A stretch of 41,464 bases of DNA, from positions 1 to 41,464 of IMG/VR virus record IMGVR_UViG_3300012964_000019. One strand, 5' to 3'. Shown one piece after another: positions 1-7,658 of this stretch (positions are counted from its first letter, which is position 1; each line of letters begins with the position of its first letter). This DNA comes from a virus. Under the pieces are notes generated by a model, which ran no database searches, was not told the origin of the DNA, and saw nothing but the letters and a program-made list of their open reading frames with translations. The translations under genes were made by a program, and so were the position numbers.

Positions 1-2072
1 CTGATGGCGACAGACATCGGGTCCGAACCGCCTTGGTCGACGAATCTATCAAAAACAGAAGTTCCCTGGGCGGCTAACTGCGCCTTAACCATCTCGGGAC
101 TGATTCCCATGGCTTTGGCGGTTTCGGTAAGGTCTCCTCTGGCCGCGGAAAGCTGTTGTTTGAAATTCATACCCGTGGCCAGGTAATCCTGCCCGTAGGT
201 CGAAAGACCTGGCGCCACCTGCATCGCCGACACCAGATTCCGGCCCTGTTGGTAGGGGTCAAAACCACCGGCCAGTCTGTCGCCAGCCGCCAGGCCCTGC
301 TGAACCCTCTGGACGGCGAGCATGTCACCGGGCCCACCGGTTAGGCCCAAGACATCTGCTCCCCCCTGAGCCGCCGCCAGTAGCCCGATGCCCGAAGTCA
401 TACCCCGGGGGTCGTACTGAAATGCCATTTGACCTAATTGCATTCCCGCCGCCGTGTTGGCGGTGGCGCCGAGAGCCGTTCTAGCCAGGGCTCCGCCAGT
501 CATGCCGACTCTGCCACCGACGGCAGCCGCTCCGGCCAGAATACCTCCCCATTGTCCCCAACCCCCGGCAGAAGCCCGCATTATTTCATCGGAGTATGCC
601 CCACCAAGTCCCAGTTGTCGGGACTGAGCGACTGCCGATAGTTTTTCACCGACGTCATAGCCCCCCATCCTCATGAGGCGGGCCTGTTCGGTTAAAAACG
701 TATCCTGTCCTTCGTCGAGTATGACGCCACCCCGTCGTTTTCGGCTCAGACCCAGACCCATGATTCGGGCCGCCTGGGTCCGGGCCCCAAGACTGCCTTG
801 AAAACCCTGAAGGGCGACGAGACGCTGCTGATACACGACCCCCTGCCGATACCGTTCGGCTTCGCTGACACCCATTCCCATCAGAAATGTTTCTTGCGAT
901 TCCCCAGTTAAGCCTTCTCCAACACTGGCTCCGGGCCCCGCTCCTCCCAAACCAATGACGTTTCCAGCCGCCGTCTTGATACCCCGCGCAGCTGCTGCGG
1001 CGTGAGCCCAGTCTTCACCAGGCAATACGATGTCACGGCCCTGTCCGACCTGCCGGACGGCTATGCCGGCTTTAGCTGCAGCTAGAGCAGGACCACTAAA
1101 TATAGCAGTTTTGCCGATATCCCAGAGGGCTCCCATCTTAGACATCGCCACACCTTCTGGACGTCCGACCTGAGCCGCCAAATCCTTTCGCCGCGTCGAG
1201 TCTTTGTTCATTTCCCGGAGGGCGTCGAGATAGGTGATGTCTCCTCCCATCATGGCCCGGTTCATGGCCGCGACGACATTACCTCTCTGTGATTCAATAT
1301 TCCCATACATCCGGGAACCGGCGAAGCCTTCGTTAATAATTGCATTGGCTCCGACCAGCGCCGTGCCTCCCATCCGCATCAGACCCCCCATCGTCGTCGG
1401 GGCAATGCCTTGAATGGCGCCTCCAAAAAATTGGTCGGGCCCGGCGCCACCGGGGGTATGTAGCCACTGGGCAAACCTGCTGCGTTGGGCGGCAGCCTGC
1501 GTCTGCCCGGGCCATGGCACCTCCGGGAGGGGGTCTACGCCGGTTGGCGGCAGAGCCGCCAGGGCCTGGCGTTGGGCGTTGAGTTTGCCGGCCACCCCCG
1601 CCATCTTCACCGCCACCCGGTCGGCTACGGCTCCGCCACCGGGGCCCCCGAGCTTCTCGTAGGTCCTGACCAGGGCGTCGAGTGCCCCCTGTAGGCCCCG
1701 GATGCTCTGCTGCTGGTCTTGGGCCGACTTCTTCATGGCCTCGCTGAGGCCCTTCATGGCGAAGCCGCCGAACTGAGACAAATTCTTGAATGCAGCGACG
1801 TTGTCTTGAATAGCGGCCGTAATGGTGCTCTTGGGCCCAGCTGCTGCCTGCAGCTGGGCGCCGCTGGCCTGTCCCCCGACCTGACCTCCGCTCAAGAGGT
1901 TGGCGAACTGGGCATTGGGCTGGATGCCACCGGCTCCGCCTCCACCACGGCCCTGTAGGGCCTGTGCGAATTTGCTTGCTTCCCGCGTCAATTCCTGCAA
2001 CGCTGATTTAACACGTTGAAAGGACGCGGTATCCAGCTCGAATTTAAAGGAGAGGCGCTTAGATTCTGGCAA
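1..2072 (-). CDS. Tail tape measure-like protein (partial, runs off left edge)
   Basis: A single open frame of 690 codons reads from a TTG at 2072 to the left edge with no stop. The start is chosen from an AGGAG ribosome site 7 nt upstream; no ATG lies nearby. The product is rich in Ala, Gly, Gln and Met. Its N-terminus is charged and helical (PESKRLSFKFELDTASFQRV), a Gly-rich linker follows, and long Ala/Gly helical stretches come after. Length, composition and position directly downstream of the tail-assembly-chaperone pair fit a tape measure protein, which sets tail length and lies inside the tail tube. There are no catalytic motifs in the visible part. Another large internal virion protein is the main alternative. 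The C-terminus is outside the window. Confidence 0.7.
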   Translation of the reverse strand, partial: MPESKRLSFKFELDTASFQRVKSALQELTREASKFAQALQGRGGGGAGGIQPNAQFANLLSGGQVGGQASGAQLQAAAGPKSTITAAIQDNVAAFKNLSQFGGFAMKGLSEAMKKSAQDQQQSIRGLQGALDALVRTYEKLGGPGGGAVADRVAVKMAGVAGKLNAQRQALAALPPTGVDPLPEVPWPGQTQAAAQRSRFAQWLHTPGGAGPDQFFGGAIQGIAPTTMGGLMRMGGTALVGANAIINEGFAGSRMYGNIESQRGNVVAAMNRAMMGGDITYLDALREMNKDSTRRKDLAAQVGRPEGVAMSKMGALWDIGKTAIFSGPALAAAKAGIAVRQVGQGRDIVLPGEDWAHAAAAARGIKTAAGNVIGLGGAGPGASVGEGLTGESQETFLMGMGVSEAERYRQGVVYQQRLVALQGFQGSLGARTQAARIMGLGLSRKRRGGVILDEGQDTFLTEQARLMRMGGYDVGEKLSAVAQSRQLGLGGAYSDEIMRASAGGWGQWGGILAGAAAVGGRVGMTGGALARTALGATANTAAGMQLGQMAFQYDPRGMTSGIGLLAAAQGGADVLGLTGGPGDMLAVQRVQQGLAAGDRLAGGFDPYQQGRNLVSAMQVAPGLSTYGQDYLATGMNFKQQLSAARGDLTETAKAMGISPEMVKAQLAAQGTSVFDRFVDQGGSDPMSVAI

Positions 2073-2505
2073 GAGAAGGCTCCTGTAGATAAATAATAGC
2101 AGCCTTTAGTAATTTTGGACTGTCTTTAAAATGGCCTATCATCGTATTGCAATTGCTACAGAGCAGACCTCTCAATTTCCCTGTGCTATGGCTGTGATCT
2201 ATAGACAACCTGCTATATCCAAGGGAGGCCCGTGACAAATTTTACACAGCCCTCTCTGAGATTTTTCTAAATTACGAAAACCAGATTCGAAGTTTATCGG
2301 CATTTTCCAGTCTCCGGATAGAATCTTTGGTTCTGAGAGTCTCTCGATTCTTTTCTCTATAAGACTCTTTCTGAAGCAAGATGGCGTCTTTATTTTCTAT
2401 TTGATACTGTGTTTGTTGTTTCCGTATTTTTTCTCTATTTTTTAAATAATACTGGGCATCCGACTCTTTCTTTTTTGCCTTTTTCTCTTCAGGTGTCATT
2501 GCCAT
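2059..2505 (-). pseudogene. Broken HNH endonuclease (endonuclease VII type)
   Basis: The first frame starts at ATG 2505 (AGAAGG ribosome site) and gives a Lys/Glu-rich basic helix like those preceding phage HNH domains. It stops at 2272. Two frame changes further on, the missing half can still be read on the same strand: a Cys pair (GLCKICHGPP), then LSIDHSHSTGKLRGLLCSNC with the His-Asp-His core and second Cys pair, and an end at 2059 inside the start of the tape-measure gene. This is an endonuclease VII-like HNH homing enzyme inactivated by at least two indels, near positions 2285 and 2230. It is related in layout to the intact HNH gene at 23839-24453. Sequencing error is the alternative explanation. 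Confidence 0.75.
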
Positions 2506-2520
2506 AACCAACCTTCTAGA

Positions 2521-3096
2521 TTATTTGGCATTTTTAGGCCGGGGTCCGCAGGGGTCGTCAAAGAAATCTGCATCGCTTTCGATAAAGTCAAACCTGTGGC
2601 TGATGTCCCGGAGGACCCGGGGTTCTGGAGGTTCTTGGGGCTGTAAATCAGAAGCCTTCAACCCGTCGCCGTCCTTCTTATCCATCTCCTGAGCCTTCTT
2701 AACCGCCGCCGCCAGAGACCCCAGAGCCCCCTGGACCTGACTTACGGCCTCCGATATCGGCGTCGTCGGCTGCTTCCGGGCGGCGGCGGAGACCCGTCGA
2801 CTGAATTCCAAATCAGCAGCCTCACGGGCATCTTCTTCCCGGCATCTGAGTTCATGCTCTTTCTCGGTCTCCAGGAGTTTTTCTATCTCCTGTTTCCGAT
2901 CGGGGCCCGCCAGCTCTTCGTAGCGGACCTCAAAATAAGCCTGAAGCAAATCATCAACAGGGATATCCATTACATCTGCTAACGGAGTCGAAAACTCCCG
3001 GCTATACCACCTCTGGAGGTAGCGCAGATTATATTCATCCCCCTCCGAAACCACGGCGGCCATGGCCAGTAATTTGATGGCTCGGAGATTGTTCAT
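2521..3096 (-). CDS. Tail assembly chaperone-like protein, second of pair
   Basis: 191 aa. The N-terminal 65 residues (LQRWYSREFSTPLADVMDIP, then a YFEVRYEEL stretch) match the RWYS..F.TPL pattern of proteins encoded between the first tail chaperone and the tape measure in many myoviruses and siphoviruses. The rest is a charged coiled region and an acidic, Pro-rich tail. It sits just after 3100-3486 and just before the tape measure. These proteins chaperone the tape measure before tail polymerisation. Its ATG is in the same frame as the preceding gene, separated by only TAG GAT, so readthrough to a fused form is conceivable. The family call rests on pattern and gene order. Confidence 0.55.
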   Translation of the reverse strand: MNNLRAIKLLAMAAVVSEGDEYNLRYLQRWYSREFSTPLADVMDIPVDDLLQAYFEVRYEELAGPDRKQEIEKLLETEKEHELRCREEDAREAADLEFSRRVSAAARKQPTTPISEAVSQVQGALGSLAAAVKKAQEMDKKDGDGLKASDLQPQEPPEPRVLRDISHRFDFIESDADFFDDPCGPRPKNAK

Positions 3097-3099
3097 ATC

Positions 3100-3486
3100 C
3101 TACTTCTGGATCTCCGGCTCCAGGAGCTTCCGGGCCTCTTCCGCCTTCTTAGCCAGTTCCTGAGAGTATTGCCGCTCAGCCTCAACCACTGCTTCAAAAA
3201 CATCCATAATCGGCCCTTGATCCTCAAAATCTAAGCCATTGCCCGCCGATTGCCACCATGAAGGGGAATCAATGGTATGCACCCAAATTTTACTTAAAAC
3301 CGTCGCGAGGCCGTTGACGCCCTCTGCAGCCATGTCGCTACGGTCTCCGAGTAGAGAACGGCGGATCTCATCCAACTTCAGAGAATCTCTATTACTTAAC
3401 CGGGTCTTGATTTTGAAACGGCCGTGTAATACAGTTCCATCGCTGAGGGTCGTCTTGACGGTGATTTCTGTTGTTGGGGAAGACAT
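3100..3486 (-). CDS. Tail assembly chaperone-like protein, first of pair
   Basis: 128 aa from ATG 3486, chosen for the AAGGAAAAA ribosome site just upstream; an upstream in-frame start at 3534 would overlap the promoter. The protein opens with a beta-rich segment (ITVKTTLSDGTVLHGRFKIK), then RLSNRDSLKLDEIRRSLLG, then a WWQSAGNGLDFED motif and a charged C-terminal helix. This arrangement is typical of phage tail assembly chaperones encoded upstream of the tape measure. It is followed by a second chaperone-like gene in the same frame. The transcript probably starts at the TATACT box at 3525-3530. Confidence 0.6.
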   Translation of the reverse strand: MSSPTTEITVKTTLSDGTVLHGRFKIKTRLSNRDSLKLDEIRRSLLGDRSDMAAEGVNGLATVLSKIWVHTIDSPSWWQSAGNGLDFEDQGPIMDVFEAVVEAERQYSQELAKKAEEARKLLEPEIQK

Positions 3487-3523
3487 TGCTTTTTCCTTTT
3501 GGGGGTGGTAAGAGTCCGGCAAG

Positions 3524-3559
3524 TAGTATACCACAGGCTCTTGGCAACTGAGATTACCT
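3524..3559. promoter_or_regulatory. Divergent promoter region
   Basis: Between the minus-strand chaperone gene and the plus-strand gene at 3560. On the minus strand an extended -10 (TGTGGTATACT, box at 3525-3530) and a TAATCT box (3551-3556 on the plus map) both face the chaperone gene. On the plus strand the same palindromic stretch offers TAGTAT at 3524-3529. No clear -35 is present for any of them. Confidence 0.5.
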
Positions 3560-3925
3560 GTGAGCGCATACCAGCAGTGGATTACTAATTACCTGAAGTC
3601 TCTAGGTGACCAGACCCCGACGGGAAAATGCGGTCACGCCAGCCGGGCCATGCAGCTGGAGTTCCCGGAGCTTAGACTGGCCCGGGGCTACGTCTTCGAT
3701 GGCTGCTGGGGTGAGAGAACCCACTGGTGGTGTGTGACCCCCGACGGCGAGGTCGTCGACCCGACCTCCAGCCAGTTCCCGGCGCTGCTGCCCGGTAGTT
3801 ACCAGGAGCTGGGGCCCAACGACCGGATACCTAGCGGCCGGTGCCCGAACTGCGGGGAAACGGTTTACGACGGCGCCACCTTCTGTGACTCCAGCTGCTA
3901 CTCGGCGATGGTGACGTCTCTGTAG
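3560..3925 (+). CDS. Papain/transglutaminase-like fold protein with C-terminal zinc finger
   Basis: 121 aa from GTG 3560. A Cys-His-Asp trio is laid out as in small papain-fold/transglutaminase-like proteins: Cys in GKCGHASRAMQLEFPELRL, His in RTHWWCVTPDG, Asp in EVVDPTSSQFP. A C-terminal zinc-ribbon-like part (CPNCGETVYDGATFCDSSC) follows. Similar stand-alone proteins occur in many large phages without assigned function; the layout suggests a thiol hydrolase or an inactive relative. It is the first gene of the left plus-strand island and is followed directly by a strong promoter. GTG is the only suitable start after the divergent promoter. Confidence 0.5.
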   Translation: MSAYQQWITNYLKSLGDQTPTGKCGHASRAMQLEFPELRLARGYVFDGCWGERTHWWCVTPDGEVVDPTSSQFPALLPGSYQELGPNDRIPSGRCPNCGETVYDGATFCDSSCYSAMVTSL

Positions 3926-3928
3926 CTG

Positions 3929-3957
3929 TTGACATTAGCGATCCGTTCCCGTAGAAT
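3929..3957 (+). promoter_or_regulatory. Sigma70-type promoter, leaderless
   Basis: TTGACA at 3929-3934, 17-nt spacer, TAGAAT at 3952-3957. The ATG of the next gene is 7 nt after the -10 box, so the transcript should start at or next to the start codon, and no Shine-Dalgarno sequence fits. Confidence 0.8.
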
Positions 3958-3964
3958 GCCGGTT

Positions 3965-4732
3965 ATGTCACTTGCCTACTACCGAACCGAGAGACTGCAG
4001 TACCCGGAGGCGAAGAGAATTAATGTCACCCGGGAGGTCATCGACTTCGTCGTGCCTAAGATTTTCAACAGCTTAGGCTATACTGAAGTCAGGGTCGAAA
4101 TTAATCCCCGGGCCAAGAACTGGAGTTGGTACCGCCCCGGGGCCGGCTTCATGACCCCCCGTCACGGCCTGATGAGCCACCGGGAGGACAAGATTGAAAT
4201 CGCGACCTCCATGCTGAATTGGCTGACCGTGGCCCACGAAGTCGCACATGCCCTGCACTGCCAGGACTATGACCGGAGGTTCCGGGCGGCTCAAAAAGTT
4301 AAGTTTCCGGACGAGAGATGGGTTGTTTTGACCCGAGACAGGCACCTGGTGCTCCCGAAAGAACTCTGGCACGGCAAAGAGCACCGGCAGTGGGTGGCTA
4401 AGGTCATCGGGTTCCTGAAGTCTATCGACGCCATCCGGGAGCCGGTGGTCAGGCAAGACGCACCTGCCGACCTCTACAGCCAAAAGCAGTGGATATCTAA
4501 CGTCATTAGAACCCTGGAGTCGGATGGTGTCGACGGCCTGGAGGGTAGCGCCAGCGACTACAACAACCTCATGAAGGCCGAGGCCCTGGCGGCTCTGCCT
4601 CCAAAAATGCTCTGCCCCCACTGCCTCCAGGAACGGACCCGGGAGGAGTTCGGGGTCCGAATCGTTAAGAAAACGCCTCAGGGCCGGGCCCTGAAAGTCA
4701 TCCGTCAAAGTTATTGTGCCGACTGCCGTTGA
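3965..4732 (+). CDS. SprT-like zinc metalloprotease
   Basis: 255 aa from ATG 3965, fixed by the promoter whose -10 ends 7 nt upstream. The HExxH zinc site is HEVAHALH (about residue 95), and a further His lies in the WHGKEHRQWV stretch (about residues 138-147), matching the third ligand spacing of SprT/WSS1-type proteases. The C-terminus carries a CPHC....C..C zinc ribbon. SprT-like proteases act on DNA-bound proteins, so a role in clearing host or replication-fork proteins from DNA is plausible; the target is unknown. It is the first coding gene behind its own strong leaderless promoter, suggesting early expression. Confidence 0.65.
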   Translation: MSLAYYRTERLQYPEAKRINVTREVIDFVVPKIFNSLGYTEVRVEINPRAKNWSWYRPGAGFMTPRHGLMSHREDKIEIATSMLNWLTVAHEVAHALHCQDYDRRFRAAQKVKFPDERWVVLTRDRHLVLPKELWHGKEHRQWVAKVIGFLKSIDAIREPVVRQDAPADLYSQKQWISNVIRTLESDGVDGLEGSASDYNNLMKAEALAALPPKMLCPHCLQERTREEFGVRIVKKTPQGRALKVIRQSYCADCR

Positions 4733-4756
4733 CACCTTTTCCGGTTGTGGTAGTAT
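4729..4756 (+). promoter_or_regulatory. Sigma70-type promoter, with leader
   Basis: TTGACA at 4729-4734, 16-nt spacer, TAGTAT at 4751-4756. A leader of about 40 nt follows, with a small GGG/CCC hairpin (4781-4792) right before the AAGGAG ribosome site. The -35 overlaps the stop of the protease gene. Confidence 0.75.
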
Positions 4757-4804
4757 CTCGGTTGCTGTTCAAACAAACAGGGCTTTGCCCCAAGGAGTAG
4801 TACC

Positions 4805-5029
4805 ATGAAGGCTAGTTTTGACACCACGAAGGCAGTGGATTTCCTCAACGTGAAGTCTGGCCGCACCGTCCAGGAGGTCGCCGAGAAGTTCGAGGTGACG
4901 CCGGCAACCGCCCGTAAGCACTTGGGCTCGATGCTGGCGGCGAATCAGGTCGCTACGGCCGGGGTCCGCACCACCGGTACCAAGGGACGGCCGGCGACCC
5001 TGTATGTCGCGGCTCAGGTCGCCCAGTAG
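4805..5029 (+). CDS. Small winged-helix/HTH DNA-binding protein
   Basis: 74 aa. The centre reads GRTVQEVAEKFEVTPATARK, a clear helix-turn-helix (about residues 19-40), followed by a basic wing (GTKGRPATLYVA). Size and layout fit a small phage transcription regulator. It is monocistronic, with its own promoter, a good AAGGAG site and a terminator-like hairpin directly after. An abundant regulator or DNA-packing protein made early is the likely role. No operator repeats were recognised. Confidence 0.65.
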   Translation: MKASFDTTKAVDFLNVKSGRTVQEVAEKFEVTPATARKHLGSMLAANQVATAGVRTTGTKGRPATLYVAAQVAQ

Positions 5030-5038
5030 CCGCACCGG

Positions 5039-5090
5039 GTCTCTGGAGCCGGGTTCTGTCTTCCTTACCGGCTCCGGAGACTTCTTTCCC
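5039..5090 (+). terminator. Intrinsic terminator-like hairpin
   Basis: A 14-nt arm GTCTCTGGAGCCGG (5039-5052) pairs with CCGGCTCCGGAGAC (5068-5081) with one mismatch, around a 15-nt loop. It is followed by a pyrimidine run (TTCTTTCCC) rather than a pure T tract. It lies 9 nt after the HTH gene stop. Confidence 0.7.
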
Positions 5091-5133
5091 CCGGAGTTCC
5101 TGTCTAAACCTGATAATGAAAGGAATTGATATC

Positions 5134-5601
5134 ATGTCCGATGCTCAAATCTCAACATTCCAAGTGTTGGAATCTCAAGGAAAAATCAATCTCAGTAATG
5201 AGGAGGTCCGCCGTTTTTTGAAGGCCTTTACTCCAGAGGCGGAGGAGCCCGCGGCAACCGCAGAAAACCTCATTTTCTTCATCAGCGGAAACCGACAGAT
5301 GTCGGCAGTCAATGGTAAGCGACTCAGCCAGCCGGTCTATCGAGCACTCTCCGAACTGGCGGACCAAGGAATTGTCAGCGACGATGAAACCGCAATCAAC
5401 CCGGATACCGGCTATAAGAACACCCTCTACCGACTTCTGAAGGTTCCCCGACCACCCCGAGTGAAGAAAAACACCTGGAAAGAAAAAGCTTTGAAGCTTC
5501 AAGAGGAGATTGAAAACCTCAAGAAGCGGAACCAGAATCTTCTGGATCTCTGTCGAGGTTATGAGACCCTCTTAGAGGTCAAAACACAGCCGGAATCATA
5601 G
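5134..5601 (+). CDS. Putative winged-helix protein with coiled-coil C-terminus
   Basis: 155 aa from ATG 5134 (AAAGGAA ribosome site; an in-frame ATG at 5116 overlaps a GATAAT box and is less likely). The first 110 residues read like a winged-helix fold with a SQPVYRALSELADQGIVSD recognition part and a YKNTLYRLLKV wing. A Lys/Glu-rich coiled coil (about residues 115-150) follows. Such proteins are usually DNA-binding regulators that dimerise through the coil. It is AT-richer than its neighbours. The gene has no recognised family; function is inferred from fold impression only. Confidence 0.5.
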   Translation: MSDAQISTFQVLESQGKINLSNEEVRRFLKAFTPEAEEPAATAENLIFFISGNRQMSAVNGKRLSQPVYRALSELADQGIVSDDETAINPDTGYKNTLYRLLKVPRPPRVKKNTWKEKALKLQEEIENLKKRNQNLLDLCRGYETLLEVKTQPES

Positions 5602-5607
5602 TAGGTG

Positions 5608-5636
5608 TTGACATAAGAGCCACCCTCCTGTAGGGT
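5608..5636 (+). promoter_or_regulatory. Sigma70-type promoter, leaderless
   Basis: TTGACA 5608-5613, 17-nt spacer, TAGGGT 5631-5636, then exactly 7 nt to ATG 5644. No ribosome site is present. Confidence 0.75.
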
Positions 5637-5643
5637 GCTTCGT

Positions 5644-6528
5644 ATGGAAACCAAGACCTACGAAATCCCCGCCGAGAACCTCGCGAAGCTGACCTCCGTC
5701 ATCGAGAAGCTGAACCGTAAGGCCCAGAAGCTCGGTTGCGCCGCCATCAGCATCGAGATCGGCCCGGTGTACCCGGTCTACTACATCAACAAGCCCTACC
5801 AGGGCACTAGGAAGGCTACCGCCGATGAGGTCGTCGCCAAGGTCCCGGGCCTCTACGCCCGGAGCTACCACCGGGTCACCATCGGTGGCGAGGCCCCCGC
5901 CGTGGCCGGCTTCCGGTTCGTCGCCACCCTGCAGCACCTCAACATTGAGGGCGAGACCCTGAACGTCCTCCGGACTGCCCCGGGCTTCGAGGGCCAGGTG
6001 CCCGAGGAGTTCCGGACCGCCACCCCGGAGAACTGCGACCACTGCAAGAGGGTCATCTCGACCCGGAAGGAGACCTTCGTCGTCCAGAACACTGAGACCG
6101 GGGTCTGGCAGCAGGTGGGCCGGAACTGCCTGGCGGACTTCCTCGGCGGCCGGGACCCCCACGCCGTCGCCGGGGGCCTGGAGCTGCTTCTCAGGGCAGC
6201 GGACGCCGGAGAGGAGTTCGGAGGTGACTGCGGCGGCGGATGGCAGCTGGCTTGGCCTGTCGAGGAGTTCCTGGCCGTGACGGCGATGTTCGTCCGGACC
6301 GAGGGCTGGATGTCCCGCGGCAAGGCCCGGCTCAGCCCAGTACCGGGCTCTGTCCCCGCCACCGCCGACTTCGTGGTGCGGTATCTGAGCCCGCCTCCCC
6401 ACGACAGCATCGCCCGTGCCAAGTGGGAGGCCTGGAAGGATGCCCACCCGGTCCTCCCCGAGGACTACGAGGTCGCCTCCAGGTCCCTGGCCCACATTCA
6501 GGAAGTCGCTGAGGCCCAGGGGATGTAG
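5644..6528 (+). CDS. Conserved phage/plasmid-type protein with CxxC zinc site
   Basis: 294 aa from ATG 5644, fixed by the leaderless promoter. The middle has CDHCKRVISTRKETFVV followed by GVWQQVGRNCLADFLGG (about residues 138-180), a zinc-knuckle pattern seen in hypothetical proteins of actinophages, other phages and plasmids. I know no assigned function. The N-terminal 45 residues are helical, followed by a beta-rich part. The gene is GC-rich and strongly codon-biased like its neighbours at 6593 and 35035, consistent with high expression. Its own promoter and lack of leader suggest early synthesis. Confidence 0.55.
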   Translation: METKTYEIPAENLAKLTSVIEKLNRKAQKLGCAAISIEIGPVYPVYYINKPYQGTRKATADEVVAKVPGLYARSYHRVTIGGEAPAVAGFRFVATLQHLNIEGETLNVLRTAPGFEGQVPEEFRTATPENCDHCKRVISTRKETFVVQNTETGVWQQVGRNCLADFLGGRDPHAVAGGLELLLRAADAGEEFGGDCGGGWQLAWPVEEFLAVTAMFVRTEGWMSRGKARLSPVPGSVPATADFVVRYLSPPPHDSIARAKWEAWKDAHPVLPEDYEVASRSLAHIQEVAEAQGM

Positions 6529-6542
6529 GAACCGGCGGGGTG

Positions 6543-6572
6543 TTGACATTAACACCCCCGCCATGGCAGTAT
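6543..6572 (+). promoter_or_regulatory. Sigma70-type promoter, with leader
   Basis: TTGACA 6543-6548, 18-nt spacer, CAGTAT 6567-6572, then a 20-nt leader with a GGAGG ribosome site before ATG 6593. Confidence 0.65.
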
Positions 6573-6592
6573 CTAGACCACTGGAGGCCGTC

Positions 6593-7114
6593 ATGGCAAA
6601 GCCGCTTTCTGATTTTGAGTGGAACCTCATCGTGGCAACGAAGTCGAGCCTCATCACCCCGAAGCTGGCGGGCATCGTCGCCGCCCTGGTGCCGTACTAC
6701 CTCCGGGATGTCGAGAAGAGGGTCCTTCGGGAGGCTGAGGCCCGGAAGCTAGCGGACAGCCGGCATGTCGGGGCGGTGGGCGACCGGCTGAAGGACGTGG
6801 TGGTGATGGTGATGCGCATCAATAGCTTTGAGGGAAACTTCGGGATGACTTTCATCGTCAAGATGCTGACCGGCGACGGCAACGTCATGACCTGGTTCAG
6901 CAGCGGCCCCCCGGGCATGAACCCCGGCGCCGAGTACATGATTGCGACGACCGTCAAGGACCACAGCACGTACCAGGGCGTCAAGGAGACCCGGGTCACC
7001 CGGACCACGGTCTACACCGACGAGGGTCGGAAGCAGGCCGAGGAGAAGGCTGCCAAGAAGCTGGTCCGGGAAGCAAAAAAGGCTCAGAAGGTTGCAGCGG
7101 CTCAGCAGCCGTGA
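6593..7114 (+). CDS. Uncharacterised basic protein
   Basis: 173 aa from ATG 6593 with a GGAGG site 6 nt upstream. The N-terminal 60 residues are helical; residues about 60-140 form a beta-rich domain (VVVMVMRINSFEGNFGMTFI, then a TRVTRTTVYTDEGR strand). The end is a Lys/Ala-rich tail (about residues 145-173) that looks nucleic-acid-binding. I recognise no named family. It follows the zinc-site gene at 5644 and has its own promoter, so the two could belong to one process. An ssDNA- or RNA-binding role is possible only from the tail composition. Confidence 0.5.
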   Translation: MAKPLSDFEWNLIVATKSSLITPKLAGIVAALVPYYLRDVEKRVLREAEARKLADSRHVGAVGDRLKDVVVMVMRINSFEGNFGMTFIVKMLTGDGNVMTWFSSGPPGMNPGAEYMIATTVKDHSTYQGVKETRVTRTTVYTDEGRKQAEEKAAKKLVREAKKAQKVAAAQQP

Positions 7115-7126
7115 TATAGAGGGAAT

Positions 7127-7654
7127 ATGGGACTCGACATCAGAGCTGTTTCGGGACTGAAGCTCATCAAGGCTTACGACATCGCCAAAGACATTGACGA
7201 TTTTTACGAACTGGCCTATGGTCGGTTTCGGAGAATCTTCTTGAAGGAGGAACCGGGTTTCAACCGGGGAGACGGTCTGGTCGACGGCGTCTATGACTAC
7301 GTAGATAACTTCAACTTCCGGGCCGGGAGTTACGGCGGCTACAGCAACTGGAGGAACCAGCTGTCTCTACTGGCGCTTTCTGTCCCGGCCAAGGCGGTTT
7401 GGGACGACCCCAAGAAGTTTGCCGGCCAGCCTCTGGTGGAACTGATCGACTTCAGTGACTGCGAGGGATTCATCGGGCCACGGACCTCAGCAAAGTTGGC
7501 TCTGGACTTCCGGAGTCTCTGGGTATCCATTGCCTCCCGGGTCAATAATATTCTCAGAACCGACGGTGAAGGCAAGTACTTCATGGCCCGCTACGACGAC
7601 TGGACCCAGGCCTTTGAGCTGGCGGCTGACAACGGCGCTGTACATTTTGGATAA
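7127..7654 (+). CDS. Conserved hypothetical protein (MGLDI...SDCEG...AADNGAV family)
   Basis: 175 aa. It shows the marks of a widespread bacterial/phage hypothetical family: MGLDI at the N-terminus, FRAGSYGGYSNWR in the middle, FSDCEGFIGP, and a C-terminal AFELAADNGAVHFG. No function is known to me for the family. The ribosome site is GAGGGA. It is the first of four closely packed genes (7127-9174) ending with RNase H and a ClpP-like protease. Confidence 0.6.
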   Translation: MGLDIRAVSGLKLIKAYDIAKDIDDFYELAYGRFRRIFLKEEPGFNRGDGLVDGVYDYVDNFNFRAGSYGGYSNWRNQLSLLALSVPAKAVWDDPKKFAGQPLVELIDFSDCEGFIGPRTSAKLALDFRSLWVSIASRVNNILRTDGEGKYFMARYDDWTQAFELAADNGAVHFG

Positions 7655-7658
7655 GAGC

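Noticed and set aside
4073-4735. 220-residue minus-strand frame opposite the metalloprotease
   Set aside because: Mirror of a gene with an HExxH site and a strong promoter.
5596-6675. 359-residue minus-strand frame opposite the gene at 5644
   Set aside because: It is anti-parallel to a gene with clear promoter, start and zinc motif; GC-rich codons create open mirror frames throughout this window.
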